From Fontivivens sp964399735 (GTDB taxonomy: Bacteria > Zhuqueibacterota > Zhuqueibacteria > Residuimicrobiales > Krinioviventaceae), in NCBI GenBank assembly GCA_964399735.1, contig CAYNSO010000001.1:62001-126000 (forward strand): a stretch of DNA of 64,000 bases. Direction: 5' to 3'. Numbering within the stretch: the stretch's first letter is position 1; each line of letters begins with the position of its first letter. Below the pieces are notes generated by a model, which saw only the letters and a program-made list of their open reading frames with translations, did no database searches and was not told the DNA's origin. Positions 37,148 to 46,442 of the stretch are shown here, piece after piece. The position numbers and the translations under genes are program-made.

Positions 37148-37690
37148 TTATTTAATACGTTTAAAAAGATTAAATCCGTTTTTTGTTTCAACAATATTAC
37201 TGACCTGGTTCACTTTTAAACCCAATATTGCATTTTCAATCTCTGCAGCAAAATCGCCCTTGTCAAAAAATCCCAGATCACCGCCTTTGGCTGCACTGGG
37301 AGAAATCGATTTACTTTTTGCCAATTCAGAAAAATCTTTACCTGCATTGATTTGTTTTATCAGGTCTTCAGCTTCGGCGCGGGTTTTAACCAGAATATGC
37401 AGCGCCCGGTATTCACCGACAGAACCGGACGGTATTACGCTGCTCAATGATTCTTTCCATATCCAGCCGGTTATTTGTACTTTAACCCAGTTATCGCGTT
37501 CAAGCAACACCGACATTTCAGTACCCTGCATGACCGAGCCAATTTTTTTCCCTCCCGGTGCGATACGCAGGTTTTCTTCCGGTACTTTTAAATACATTTT
37601 CGACGATAAACCCTGGGCGAATATGGTATGTAATGGAAATAAGGCTAGAAAAAATGTAGCCAAAACATAAAATTTTGCATACTTGCTCAA
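37148..37690 (-). CDS. Secreted SH3-parvulin protein (peptidyl-prolyl isomerase-like)
   Basis: 180 residues from a TTG start at 37690, chosen because GGAGG lies 8 bases upstream and it gives a clean signal peptide (MSKYAKFYVL, hydrophobic core, cleavage near FAQG). An ATG further upstream (37726) would bury the Shine-Dalgarno. Next comes a bacterial SH3-like domain (LRIAPGGKKIGSVMQGT to GWIWKES), then a compact parvulin domain (ALHILVKTRAEAEDL, GKDFSELAKSKSISPSAAKG, GDLGFF, NGFNLFKRI). It is predicted to be a periplasmic folding factor. The SH3-PPIase pairing is less usual than SurA/PrsA layouts. Confidence 0.82.
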   Translation of the reverse strand: MSKYAKFYVLATFFLALFPLHTIFAQGLSSKMYLKVPEENLRIAPGGKKIGSVMQGTEMSVLLERDNWVKVQITGWIWKESLSSVIPSGSVGEYRALHILVKTRAEAEDLIKQINAGKDFSELAKSKSISPSAAKGGDLGFFDKGDFAAEIENAILGLKVNQVSNIVETKNGFNLFKRIK

Positions 37691-37809
37691 GACACTAACC
37701 TCCAGTTTAATATAAGCATCATCCATAACAAGTTAAATTACAAATTTTTTAAAAAAAATCACAGTGTTTTTTATTTGCTGAAATTTATAATGGTAGCAAA
37801 TATTACTGT

Positions 37810-38865
37810 CTAGTCTTTCCAGTTTCTGACCTCGTCGACCAGAACGTTAACAATATCCTTTTCGGCAATTTTACAGAGTATTTTCCCTTTTTTAAACAAC
37901 ACGGCGCTGTGTTTACCACAGGCAATGCCCAAATCGGCTTCTTTGGCTTCACCGGGGCCGTTGACGGCGCAGCCCATGATTGCTACAGTCAAACGCTTTT
38001 TTTCCCCAGCCAGTTTTTTTTCAACTTTTGTTACCAGCGATATCAGGTCGATTTCGGTTCGAGCGCAGGTGGGACAACTGATTATATTGATTCCATGTGG
38101 ATACAAATCGAGGTTTTTCAGGATTTCAAAACCAATGATCACTTCATCCACCGGGTCACCGGTTAAAGATACCCGTAGAGTATCGCCAATACCTTCAGCC
38201 AACAAGATACCCAGACCAATAGCGGATTTAACCGTACCCGAACGCAACGTCCCCGCTTCGGTTACGCCAATATGCAGGGGCACATCGGTTTGTAGCGCAG
38301 CCAGACGGTACGCCTGGACTGTTTTCAACACATCGGAGGATTTAAGGGACAGCACCAGGTTTTCCGCGCCAAATTCCCGGCAAATATCAACATTTTTTAA
38401 ACCACTTTTCACAAGTGCGGTTATTGTAGCGCCTCCCTCCTCTTCAAGAATTGATTTTTCAATCGAGCCTGAATTTACCCCGACGCGAATTGGAATTTTA
38501 CCGGCAACAGCTTTGTGAATAACCTGGCGAATACGCTCACGGTCACCAATGTTACCGGGATTAATCCGGATTTTATCCGCACCTGCGTCCATTGCTCCCA
38601 ACGCCAACCGGTAATCGAAATGAATATCCGCAATCAGGGGTACAGTAACTGCTTTTTTAATTTCGGCAAAACCTTGTACCGATTCCAAATCCGGTACCGC
38701 CAGTCTTACAATCTGACAGCCGGCGTCGGTCAAACGATTTATTTGCGCGATGGAGGACGGCACATCGCTGGTTTTGGTATTGGTCATGGACTGGACGGAA
38801 ACCGGCGCACCGCCGCCGATAAGTATGTTGCCAACTTGTATCTGTCTGGTAGTATTTCTGTGCAC
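37810..38865 (-). CDS. ispG: 4-hydroxy-3-methylbut-2-enyl diphosphate synthase (IspG/GcpE)
   Basis: 351 residues, the standard bacterial length. A TIM-barrel N-terminal part begins RQIQVGNILIGGGAPVSVQS and has an ADIHFDYRLAL segment. The C-terminal [4Fe-4S] region has ligands in ISCPTCARTEIDL and GCAVNGPGEA. It converts MEcPP to HMBPP in the MEP isoprenoid pathway using reduced ferredoxin or flavodoxin. The gene kbl lies 33 bases upstream on the same strand. Confidence 0.96.
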   Translation of the reverse strand: MHRNTTRQIQVGNILIGGGAPVSVQSMTNTKTSDVPSSIAQINRLTDAGCQIVRLAVPDLESVQGFAEIKKAVTVPLIADIHFDYRLALGAMDAGADKIRINPGNIGDRERIRQVIHKAVAGKIPIRVGVNSGSIEKSILEEEGGATITALVKSGLKNVDICREFGAENLVLSLKSSDVLKTVQAYRLAALQTDVPLHIGVTEAGTLRSGTVKSAIGLGILLAEGIGDTLRVSLTGDPVDEVIIGFEILKNLDLYPHGINIISCPTCARTEIDLISLVTKVEKKLAGEKKRLTVAIMGCAVNGPGEAKEADLGIACGKHSAVLFKKGKILCKIAEKDIVNVLVDEVRNWKD

Positions 38866-38898
38866 AATGATACTTTCTGTATAAAGTTGATGATAAAG

Positions 38899-40089
38899 TT
38901 ATTTAATCAGGTTCATTTCCCTGCCGACCTTGGCAAAAGCATTTAACAACAAATCAAGGTCTTCTCGTTCATGGGCGGCGGAAATTTGCACGCGAATTCG
39001 CGCCAAGCCGCGTGGCACGACCGGGTAGCTGAAACCAATGACATAGATGCCTTCGGTTAACAATTTATCTGCCATTTGGTGGGCTTTTTTCTCATCATAT
39101 AGCATAACGGCAACAATCGGGTGAATACCTGGTTTAATATCAAAGCCCAGCCGGGTAATTTTTTCCCTGAAATAGCGGGTGTTATCTTCCAGTTTGTCCC
39201 GCAGCGCAGTCGATTCCGTCAGCATATCAAGCACTGCAATGGTAGCGCCGGCAATAGCCGGAGCTAATGAATTGGAAAATAAATAAGGTCGGCTTTTCTG
39301 GCGCAGAAACTCGATCAGTTCCTTTCTACCGCTTACACAGCCGCCGGAAGCGCCTCCCAGGGCTTTGCCAAAGGTGGTTGTAATCAAATCTACTCTTCCA
39401 CGCACGCCACAATGCTCGGTAATACCGCGCCCGGTTTTGCCCATAAATCCGGTGGCATGACAATCATCCACCATGACCAGAGCATTATATTTATCCGCCA
39501 GATCACAGATTTGCTGCAATGGAGCTATATCACCATCCATAGAAAAAACGCCGTCTGTGGCAATGACCCGGTATTTGGCAGTTGAAAATTCCTGGATTTT
39601 GCTTTCCAGGTCTGTCATATCACAATGTTTATAGATGGCGCGCTGGGCTTTGGCCAGGCGAATGCCGTCAATTATTGAAGCATGGTTGAGTTCGTCGGTG
39701 ATAATGGCGCAGTCCTTGTCAAACAACGGCTCGAAAACACCACCATTCGCATCAAAACAGGCGGCATATAATATGGTATCTTCCACACCAAGAAATTTTG
39801 AAATTTTGTTTTCCAGGGTTTTATGAATTTCCTGGGTGCCACAAATAAAACGTACAGATGATAAGCCGAAACCCCATACATCCATTGCTTTTTGCGCTGC
39901 TGCGACAATCAGCGGATGTCCGGATAAACCAAGATAATTGTTAGCGCAAAAATTTAATACTTTTTGTCCGGATCGTACTTTGATATGTGCGCCCTGTGAA
40001 CTGGTAATAATGCGTTCCTGCTTGTATAAGCCGGCATCCCGGATAGCCTGCAACTGGTTTTGCAGATCATTTTTTAATTGTCCATACAT
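38899..40089 (-). CDS. kbl: Glycine C-acetyltransferase (2-amino-3-ketobutyrate CoA ligase)
   Basis: 396 residues, PLP-dependent alpha-oxoamine synthase. The PLP lysine is in TTFGKALGGASGG, with FCANNYLGLSGHP near the N-terminus and a DDCHATGF motif. It cleaves 2-amino-3-ketobutyrate with CoA to glycine and acetyl-CoA, the step following threonine dehydrogenase. The tdh gene is upstream on the same strand, so the pair degrades threonine. ACAACCTCC on the + strand marks a GGAGG ribosome binding site just upstream of the ATG. Confidence 0.95.
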   Translation of the reverse strand: MYGQLKNDLQNQLQAIRDAGLYKQERIITSSQGAHIKVRSGQKVLNFCANNYLGLSGHPLIVAAAQKAMDVWGFGLSSVRFICGTQEIHKTLENKISKFLGVEDTILYAACFDANGGVFEPLFDKDCAIITDELNHASIIDGIRLAKAQRAIYKHCDMTDLESKIQEFSTAKYRVIATDGVFSMDGDIAPLQQICDLADKYNALVMVDDCHATGFMGKTGRGITEHCGVRGRVDLITTTFGKALGGASGGCVSGRKELIEFLRQKSRPYLFSNSLAPAIAGATIAVLDMLTESTALRDKLEDNTRYFREKITRLGFDIKPGIHPIVAVMLYDEKKAHQMADKLLTEGIYVIGFSYPVVPRGLARIRVQISAAHEREDLDLLLNAFAKVGREMNLIK

Positions 40090-40177
40090 ACAACCTCCGG
40101 ATTAAAGCGTTATAATGTATTACATGAAGTAAATTCGTTTTTAACTTGTTGAATCGAAAGAATCAATAGATTACATT

Positions 40178-40235
40178 GCCTGTTTACGCAGGCGACAGGT
40201 GTCTCGTTAAGAATTATTAAAACGAGATCAGAGAC
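40178..40235 (-). promoter_or_regulatory. Possible structured leader upstream of kbl
   Basis: In the 239-base tdh-kbl gap, two hairpins can form: GCCTG/CAGGC (40178-40193) and CTCGTT/AACGAG (40203-40226). GTCTC (40201-40205) can alternatively pair with GAGAC (40231-40235), which excludes the second hairpin. Mutually exclusive pairings would suit an mRNA switch, but no known riboswitch consensus is recognised. Confidence 0.25.
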
Positions 40236-40328
40236 GTGTTGCCTTGATGGGTCAGTCAGTCAATTTTCAAATGACAATGTAAAACAAAAAACCAAGAGGA
40301 TAATTGTTCACTAGCGCAAAAATCACAG

Positions 40329-41360
40329 TTATTCAAATTCAAGTATCACTTTACCAGAATTGCCGGATAGCATTGCATCAAAACCTTTCTGAAAATCTTT
40401 AAAAGGAAACCTATGCGTCAGCACCGGGGAAATATCCAGCCCGCTTTGCAGCATGGTTTCCATCTTGTACCAGGTTTCAAACATTTCCCGTCCATATATG
40501 CCTTTAATCGTCAGCCCTTTGAAAATGATCTGCTCCCAGTTGATCAGCGCCTGTCCCGGTAAAATACCCAGTAATGCAATTCGACCACCATGATACATGT
40601 TTTCCAGCATTGACTCAAAAGCCTGCGAGTTGCCGGACATTTCCAGCCCAATATCAAAACCGATCAACCCCAGTTCCTTGCGACAGTCTTCAATCGTGGT
40701 TTGGCTGACATTAATTGCCCGTGTTGCACCCATTTTGCGAGCCAGGTTTAGCCGATACTCATTAACATCGGTAATAACCACATTTCTGGCGCCAACATGT
40801 TTAACAATAGCTGCGGCCATACAACCAATCGGTCCGGCGCCGGTGATTAGTACATCTTCACCCACCAGATCAAAGGATAATGCGGAATGGGTAGCGTTGC
40901 CATAGGGGTCAAAATAAGCGGCAGTTTCATCGGGGATATTGGAACTCAGTTTCCAGGCATTGGAAGCCGGCAAACTCAGATATTCGGCAAAGCAGCCGTC
41001 ACGATTAACGCCAATGCCAATGGTATTGGTACATAAATGGCCGCGGCCAGCCCGGCAGCTTCTGCATACTCCGCAAACGATATGCCCTTCACCAGAAACA
41101 CGGTCGCCAACCTGGTAGCGGGTAACATTTTGGCCTTTTTCCACTACCTCGCCGACAAATTCATGGCCGATGATCATAGGTGTTTTGATTGTTCGCTGCG
41201 ACCAGTCATCCCATTTATAAATATGAACATCTGTACCGCAAATTGCGGTTTTTTTGATTTTAACCAACAAATCGGTATTGCCAATTTCAGGAACCGGCAT
41301 TTCTTCCAACCACAGACCGGGTTCCCGATACCTTTTAACCAGCGCCTGCATTGTTTTCAT
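40329..41360 (-). CDS. tdh: L-threonine 3-dehydrogenase
   Basis: 343 residues, zinc-dependent medium-chain alcohol dehydrogenase. The catalytic zinc region is KTAICGTDVHIYKWDDWS, then GHEFVGEV. The structural zinc cysteines are in CGVCRSCRAGRGHLC. The NAD-binding glycine segment is LITGAGPIGCMAA. It oxidises threonine to 2-amino-3-ketobutyrate, the kbl substrate. The YKWD/WS residues near the first zinc ligand are typical of Tdh rather than other alcohol dehydrogenases. Confidence 0.95.
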   Translation of the reverse strand: MKTMQALVKRYREPGLWLEEMPVPEIGNTDLLVKIKKTAICGTDVHIYKWDDWSQRTIKTPMIIGHEFVGEVVEKGQNVTRYQVGDRVSGEGHIVCGVCRSCRAGRGHLCTNTIGIGVNRDGCFAEYLSLPASNAWKLSSNIPDETAAYFDPYGNATHSALSFDLVGEDVLITGAGPIGCMAAAIVKHVGARNVVITDVNEYRLNLARKMGATRAINVSQTTIEDCRKELGLIGFDIGLEMSGNSQAFESMLENMYHGGRIALLGILPGQALINWEQIIFKGLTIKGIYGREMFETWYKMETMLQSGLDISPVLTHRFPFKDFQKGFDAMLSGNSGKVILEFE

Positions 41361-41552
41361 AAGAGTCCTTATTTTAAATCTAGTTCATAATCATGATATT
41401 TTCATAATTAATAATAATTTAAACTGTTTGGAGAATTAATTATGGATACGATCTGGTATGGTAAATCAATACAGTTTTTTTGTTACTGGAACCCATAAGC
41501 GCAATTAAATATTCATTTTTTCTGGATTACAAAAAAGTAATAAACGACCAGT

Positions 41553-42257
41553 CTATGATTTAATTTTTTTCTTTACTGCATTAAGGATAATAAACTGTAA
41601 TGGCGTTTTTTGTTCCCAAACGCAAAGCAGTGAATCGTTACTTTGCTCGGTCAGGATTTGTTCACCATTAGTAACAATTGCAAGCTCTACCGGAGACAGG
41701 GAAACCAGTTTATAGGTCACGCGCGAATCCGGCAGGGACGGATACCAGAACTGGCTGCCGTGCAGGTGAATGCGCTCGCGGTTTATGCAGCATTCATTAC
41801 TGTTTAGCGCATTGACCGGAATCGGGGTAAGCGATGATTCCCGGAAATTTCCTTCATAATAGACCCGCATTGTTTCCGGAAACAGTGAGAGCGGTAAATG
41901 CACCTTGTATAGATTAACATGATCGGAATTCAAGAGTTTGCGAATATAATTAAAATCTTTGCTGTTGCTGTATCGGGCTTTTTCTATAATTTCCCAGTTA
42001 ACCGTCTGGTTGCCAACTGTAATTCTGTCAACTGTTAATGAATCATGCAGGTAAAAATAGATTTCATTGGTTTCACTCAGGTATTTGATTTGTAAAGTGT
42101 CAATAGCAATGATCTTGTTTTCATCGGGAAGGAACTTGATTTGCAAATTATGGAAAGAGATATCATTTTGAATTTCAAGATCGGAATTCATGCACCCTAA
42201 CAGGGATAAAAGAGCCAAAATAATCAGGGATAAAAACACCACAAAGAGTTTTTGCAT
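41553..42257 (-). CDS. Lipoprotein with M1-peptidase-N-domain-like fold, no catalytic domain
   Basis: 234 residues from the ATG at 42257, preceded by GGAGTGATT; the frame extends further but lacks support. A lipoprotein signal ends in LLGC. The mature part resembles the beta-rich N-terminal domain of M1 aminopeptidases: ISFHNLQIKFLPDENKIIAID at the start, then VYYEGNF, a FWYPSLPDSRVTYKL segment and a TNGEQILTEQ segment. The gluzincin domain with HExxH is absent. It may be a truncated relic or a binding module working with a separate peptidase. The domain call is by pattern and needs a profile search. Confidence 0.6.
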   Translation of the reverse strand: MQKLFVVFLSLIILALLSLLGCMNSDLEIQNDISFHNLQIKFLPDENKIIAIDTLQIKYLSETNEIYFYLHDSLTVDRITVGNQTVNWEIIEKARYSNSKDFNYIRKLLNSDHVNLYKVHLPLSLFPETMRVYYEGNFRESSLTPIPVNALNSNECCINRERIHLHGSQFWYPSLPDSRVTYKLVSLSPVELAIVTNGEQILTEQSNDSLLCVWEQKTPLQFIILNAVKKKIKS

Positions 42258-42440
42258 AATCACTCCTTTACGAATACGTAAAAATATAGAGAATAGGCGG
42301 TTAAGAGTCAAGTATTATGATGATAAAATACTGAATTGTTAAACGAATCACATTGACTGGCGTTAATTTAAAGCCTGAAAAATTTATATTGGAAATTAAG
42401 AAATTTTTTACTATCATATTACTTGATATAAATGTGGTTG

Positions 42441-42482
42441 TTGCCGATACTATACTGGCAATGAGCACACGAGTATAACTCG
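42441..42482. repeat. Two short inverted repeats upstream of the hydrogenase-regulator gene
   Basis: TTGCC (42441-42445) with GGCAA (42457-42461), and CGAGT (42470-42474) with ACTCG (42478-42482), lie 70-110 bases before the ATG at 42551. They could be operators for autoregulation; the arms are short, so chance is possible. Confidence 0.3.
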
Positions 42483-42550
42483 TAATACCACAAAATGTTC
42501 ACAATTAATCTACAATGAAGGGTTGCAAAGCCTGACATTAAGGAGAAAAA

Positions 42551-42823
42551 ATGACAGACCCCCAAAACCGCAGAATCGGCGTTGTGGCCATTATAATTCA
42601 GGACCAGAACGACACCTACAAAATCATCAATGAAATCCTTCACGATTATTCATCCATCATCATCGGCAGGTTAGGTCTCCCCTACCGGGAACGTAATCTT
42701 TCCATCATTTCGCTGATTGTTGATGGCGATACGGATCAGGTTGGCGCCATGACCGGTAAAATTGGTCAGGTTACCAATGTCTCGGTAAAAACCGCTTTCG
42801 CCAAATCGGTTTCGCAAGAATAA
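42551..42823 (+). CDS. TM1266-type iron-only hydrogenase system regulator (putative)
   Basis: 90 residues matching the small ACT/NikR-C-like family TIGR03959 (TM1266). It has IGVVAIIIQD at the N-terminus, a VNEILH-like INEILHDYSS segment, IIIGRLGLPYRERNLSIISL, TGKIGQ and VSVKTAF at the end. Members usually lie in [FeFe]-hydrogenase maturation (hydEFG) clusters and are presumed regulators, without a DNA-binding domain of their own. No hydE/F/G or hydrogenase catalytic gene is in the window, so here it is an orphan. AAGGAG precedes the ATG by 6 bases. Confidence 0.85.
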   Translation: MTDPQNRRIGVVAIIIQDQNDTYKIINEILHDYSSIIIGRLGLPYRERNLSIISLIVDGDTDQVGAMTGKIGQVTNVSVKTAFAKSVSQE

Positions 42824-42873
42824 TTTTTTAATTTGTTGTTCAGGAATATTAAAATAACTGAAGGATAACTGCG

Positions 42874-45252
42874 ATGAAAACATTCTATATAATTCTATTG
42901 ACAAGTTTAATTTTTTTATCTTCAAGCTTTGCCGGCTCCATTGAAGGCCTGGTAAAAAATGCTGAAAATAACCAGGCGTTGCCCGGTGTTAATATTAAAT
43001 TAATGAATAAACAAAATGGCGCTGCTTCCGGCGAAAATGGCGTTTTCAGAATAACGTCTCTTGTTCCCGGTGAATACAAGTTACAATTTACCAGTATGGG
43101 GTACCGATCTGAGACCGTAACTGTCCGGTTAACCGGCAATGAAACAGTTAAACTGGCAATTGCAATGCAGCCGATGACTATACCACTGCAAGAGATCGTT
43201 ATTACCGGGACCCGCTATGAAAAGCAATTGCAGGATGTTGCCATGCCATTAACTGTTGTTGATCGCGAAGAAATAATCCAAACTGCGCCTCAGGATGTTG
43301 CCGGGGCGCTGGAAACGCAATCGGGGGTTACACTGGCCCGCGATGGTATATGGGGTACTCATGTAAACATTCGCGGACTCAGCCGTACAAATATTGTTCT
43401 AATGATTGACGGCAACCGGATTGATACGGCAACAGATCTGGCTGCCGGGCTGGCCATGATTGATGTGAACGATGTGAACAGGATCGAAGTCGTCAAGGGC
43501 GCGGCATCATCTTTATATGGCACCGGTGCAGTAGGTGGCGTGGTGAATGTTATCACCAGGGATGGCTATTATAACAAAAGTCCTTATTATCATGTTAACC
43601 TCAGCGGCGGGTATGGATCCGTTAATAACAGCGGTTCCGGCTATGCAAGTCTTTCCGCCGGTGCCGCGCATTGGTATGCAAACATTAACGGGATGAAACG
43701 TAACGCGGATAATGTTATGACCCCGGGTGGAGAAATTCCCAACAGCCAGTTCCGGGATGATAATATTTCTGCTAAAACCGGTGTAAGGTTTTTATCAAAT
43801 CAAGAGATCAAATTTAATTATCAGCGCTTTATGGCGCATGATGTAGGTATTCCTGGCGGCTACCCCTTGTTCACTGATATTGCCGATGTACGTTATCGTA
43901 TGGAAAAGCGGGAAATGTTCAGCGCAGAATATCGCATCACCAATCTGTTACCCGCTCTGCCGGCGCTAGCGGTTAAATATTATCAGCAAAAGATCTGGCG
44001 TGATGTGGAAAATATTCCCTATACGATTACCAATGTACCGTCGACAAACGGGCAACCGCCAAAACGGATTAATGTATTAAGCGTTACGCCCCATGCGATT
44101 CATGACGCCCGTGGTGTGAATTTGCAAACAGACTGGATTTTATTTCAGAATCACCATGTAATTGCCGGTATCGACGCATGGGAAAAAGACCTTGACAGTC
44201 AACGCGAAAAGAACCTGCGCATTGATGTTCTCAATCCGTCAACCGGCGAGGTAAAGCAATCAATTACCCAGGTTGTCGGCGAGCGGCCTTTGCCCATCTC
44301 TACCTATCGCAGCTCTGGAATTTACCTGCAGGATGAATTTTCATTCCATAAAAAATATTCGCTGACCCTGGGTGGCCGTTATGATAAAATAAATGTGGAG
44401 AATGAACAAGCGTTGAATCCCTGGTATCAAATTGTCAACGGTGTAAGGAACAATACTCCGGCTAACCAGGTGGTGTTGTGGGAAAAAATGCAGGCGCGCA
44501 ACCATTCCTGGAGCGGCAATCTGGGTTTATTGTATAAAATGACCAAAAATGTCGACTGGTCCTTATCTCTGGGCAAGTCATTCCGGTCGCCTTATATCGA
44601 AGAACGTTATTCATTTCTCGATCTGGGCAGCCTGGTTAAAATTGGCGATCCGAATTTAAAACCGGAAACTGGTACGTTTACAGATCTGGGTGTGCGTATT
44701 CACCATGATCAACTAGTGTTTGTTGGTGATATATTCCTGAATCGGCTGAAAAACCAGGTGGTGGAAATGCCATCGACTTTTGAAGGCCGTAATGCTCTTA
44801 AAAATACCAATATCGGGTCATCAGAACTGTATGGATTTGATATGGATGTATTTTATACATTTCATGAAAAATTACAGGTATTTGGCGGCGCTGCCTGGGT
44901 GCATGGTCAGGATACTTATAAAGATACCCCCCTGCCCTTGATCGCGCCCCTGAATGGCCGGGTCGGCTTATCCGGTCGACTGCTGCGGTTAATCAATTAC
45001 CAGGCAAGTGCGGTTATGTACGCCGGGCAAGATCGCATTGCCAACTGGGAATATGAAACTGGCGGCTATACAACATTTAATGTCCATCTAACTACAATTC
45101 CAGTTAATGTAATGTCATGGAAAAGCCGGTTTACCCTGGGCGTTGAAAATTTAACTGATAAAGCATATCGTAACCACCTTTCAACGAACCGTGGCGCCAT
45201 TACCATGGAACCGGGACGTAATTTTATCTTTCGCTGGCAAATAGAACGCTAG
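42874..45252 (+). CDS. TonB-dependent outer-membrane receptor
   Basis: 792 residues. A signal peptide (cleavage near SFAGS) is followed by a carboxypeptidase-regulatory-like beta domain (IEGLVKNAENNQALPGVNIK, about 20-105). The plug domain comes next (EIVITGTRYEKQLQDV, then NIRGLSRTNIVLMIDGNR and RIEVVKGAASSLYGTGAVGG). The remainder is the beta-barrel, ending in an aromatic/charged strand (NFIFRWQIER). Such receptors import siderophores, cobalamin or glycans using TonB energy; the ligand is not apparent. It starts 50 bases after the TM1266-type gene. Confidence 0.94.
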   Translation: MKTFYIILLTSLIFLSSSFAGSIEGLVKNAENNQALPGVNIKLMNKQNGAASGENGVFRITSLVPGEYKLQFTSMGYRSETVTVRLTGNETVKLAIAMQPMTIPLQEIVITGTRYEKQLQDVAMPLTVVDREEIIQTAPQDVAGALETQSGVTLARDGIWGTHVNIRGLSRTNIVLMIDGNRIDTATDLAAGLAMIDVNDVNRIEVVKGAASSLYGTGAVGGVVNVITRDGYYNKSPYYHVNLSGGYGSVNNSGSGYASLSAGAAHWYANINGMKRNADNVMTPGGEIPNSQFRDDNISAKTGVRFLSNQEIKFNYQRFMAHDVGIPGGYPLFTDIADVRYRMEKREMFSAEYRITNLLPALPALAVKYYQQKIWRDVENIPYTITNVPSTNGQPPKRINVLSVTPHAIHDARGVNLQTDWILFQNHHVIAGIDAWEKDLDSQREKNLRIDVLNPSTGEVKQSITQVVGERPLPISTYRSSGIYLQDEFSFHKKYSLTLGGRYDKINVENEQALNPWYQIVNGVRNNTPANQVVLWEKMQARNHSWSGNLGLLYKMTKNVDWSLSLGKSFRSPYIEERYSFLDLGSLVKIGDPNLKPETGTFTDLGVRIHHDQLVFVGDIFLNRLKNQVVEMPSTFEGRNALKNTNIGSSELYGFDMDVFYTFHEKLQVFGGAAWVHGQDTYKDTPLPLIAPLNGRVGLSGRLLRLINYQASAVMYAGQDRIANWEYETGGYTTFNVHLTTIPVNVMSWKSRFTLGVENLTDKAYRNHLSTNRGAITMEPGRNFIFRWQIER

Positions 45253-45257
45253 ATACT

Positions 45258-45290
45258 ATAAAGCCCGTGATTATCAGTCACGGGCTTTAT
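45258..45290. terminator. Bidirectional Rho-independent terminator
   Basis: Perfect 13-bp stem ATAAAGCCCGTGA (45258-45270) / TCACGGGCTTTAT (45278-45290) with a 7-base loop, between the convergent TonB receptor and cytochrome genes. Its end abuts the cytochrome stop codon. The T tracts are short, so efficiency is uncertain. Confidence 0.8.
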
Positions 45291-46418
45291 CTATGGTAAA
45301 GTCAAGGTTGCTGTAGTTATGGTTTTGGTCTTGCTAAAAGATGTGCCGGTAATATTCAACTCGCGCAATAATGGCGGTGGCGCAATATAATACACCAGAG
45401 TCGCCTGAATTGTTTTGGCAGGGATGTTTTGCAGGGTATATTTCAAAATCCGTTCTTCATCCGGCAACAGACGGGAATCAAACCTTTCACCGGCAGCTTT
45501 CCAGAACAGAGCCGGGGCGCGGCCATTTTGGTCTTCAAGTAGTTTTATAAATACGCCCTGCGGGTCTTCTTTGAGGGGATTCGTATAGTAGTTCTTCCAT
45601 ATTGTTTGTTTCAACTCATCTTTGGCATCGATATTCAAAAGAACCATCCGCAGAGGAGATGCGCCGGGTATACCATGACCCGTAGTTTTGTTTTTGACTT
45701 TGACTGTCAAAAAATAGTCATTGCCGGTTTTGTCTGCTTGCAATTCCAGTTTTATACAATCAGTTAAAATTTCATCATTAAAAGCCCCATAAAACTGGTG
45801 GTTATAGGTATTATCACGGAGTTTGCCGAGTTCAGCCGTTATCCCGCTGATGGCCGGCATGTGGCAATCCTGGCAGGAAATATTTAGCCTGTAAAAGGAA
45901 CTCTTTTTCCATTCGTTTTCCAGATCAATAAAAGAAACGCCATGCGGATGATCAGTATTATTATGACAAGTCAGGCAAAATTTAGCTTTGCCAATATCTG
46001 CCGAGTATTTAAATCCATGAGATGTTGAAATTGCATCTTTGTATGGACCGGTTTTGATATTGCCGGGAATCGGTTTGAACCAGGTATTGGCTCCGCTGCC
46101 GGTTAATTCAGTGGCATGACAAAAATCGCAGGTAATTCCTTCCTGACGTAATTTGGGGCTGGTTAGTTCGGCAAAACCCGGTGACGATAACGGTTCATGG
46201 CACTTTTGGCAGGCAGCACGAGATGCCTGGTTGGTTTCAGAAAACATTGCCCGATAAATTTGACTGTGTTCGGGTGTTGATATAGAGTGACGAGATTTTT
46301 GCCAATGAGTATATATAGTAGCATGGCAATTCTTGCATTCCTGAGCAGATGTGATAACCTGGGCCCAAGTTGTACCCGTTAAAAACAAGACAAAGAATAG
46401 CAGTCGTATTGTATGCAT
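45291..46418 (-). CDS. Multihaem c-type cytochrome (five CXXCH)
   Basis: 375 residues from the ATG at 46418 that starts a signal peptide (MHTIRLLFFVLFLTGTTWAQ). Five haem-binding motifs are visible: CKNCH, CQKCH, CDFCH, CLTCH and CQDCH, all in the N-terminal half. The C-terminal half is beta-rich with a KTTGHGIPGASPLRMVLL segment, as in cytochrome c554-like and other periplasmic multihaem proteins. It is a predicted periplasmic electron carrier or reductase subunit; substrate unknown. It follows the DUF6132-like gene. Confidence 0.9.
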   Translation of the reverse strand: MHTIRLLFFVLFLTGTTWAQVITSAQECKNCHATIYTHWQKSRHSISTPEHSQIYRAMFSETNQASRAACQKCHEPLSSPGFAELTSPKLRQEGITCDFCHATELTGSGANTWFKPIPGNIKTGPYKDAISTSHGFKYSADIGKAKFCLTCHNNTDHPHGVSFIDLENEWKKSSFYRLNISCQDCHMPAISGITAELGKLRDNTYNHQFYGAFNDEILTDCIKLELQADKTGNDYFLTVKVKNKTTGHGIPGASPLRMVLLNIDAKDELKQTIWKNYYTNPLKEDPQGVFIKLLEDQNGRAPALFWKAAGERFDSRLLPDEERILKYTLQNIPAKTIQATLVYYIAPPPLLRELNITGTSFSKTKTITTATLTLP

Positions 46419-46442
46419 CGATATCTCAATTTCCCTTATCAA

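Noticed and set aside
37925..38518. 197-codon frame antisense to ispG
   Set aside because: Shadow of a conserved gene; Arg/Ser/Pro-rich with no recognisable family.
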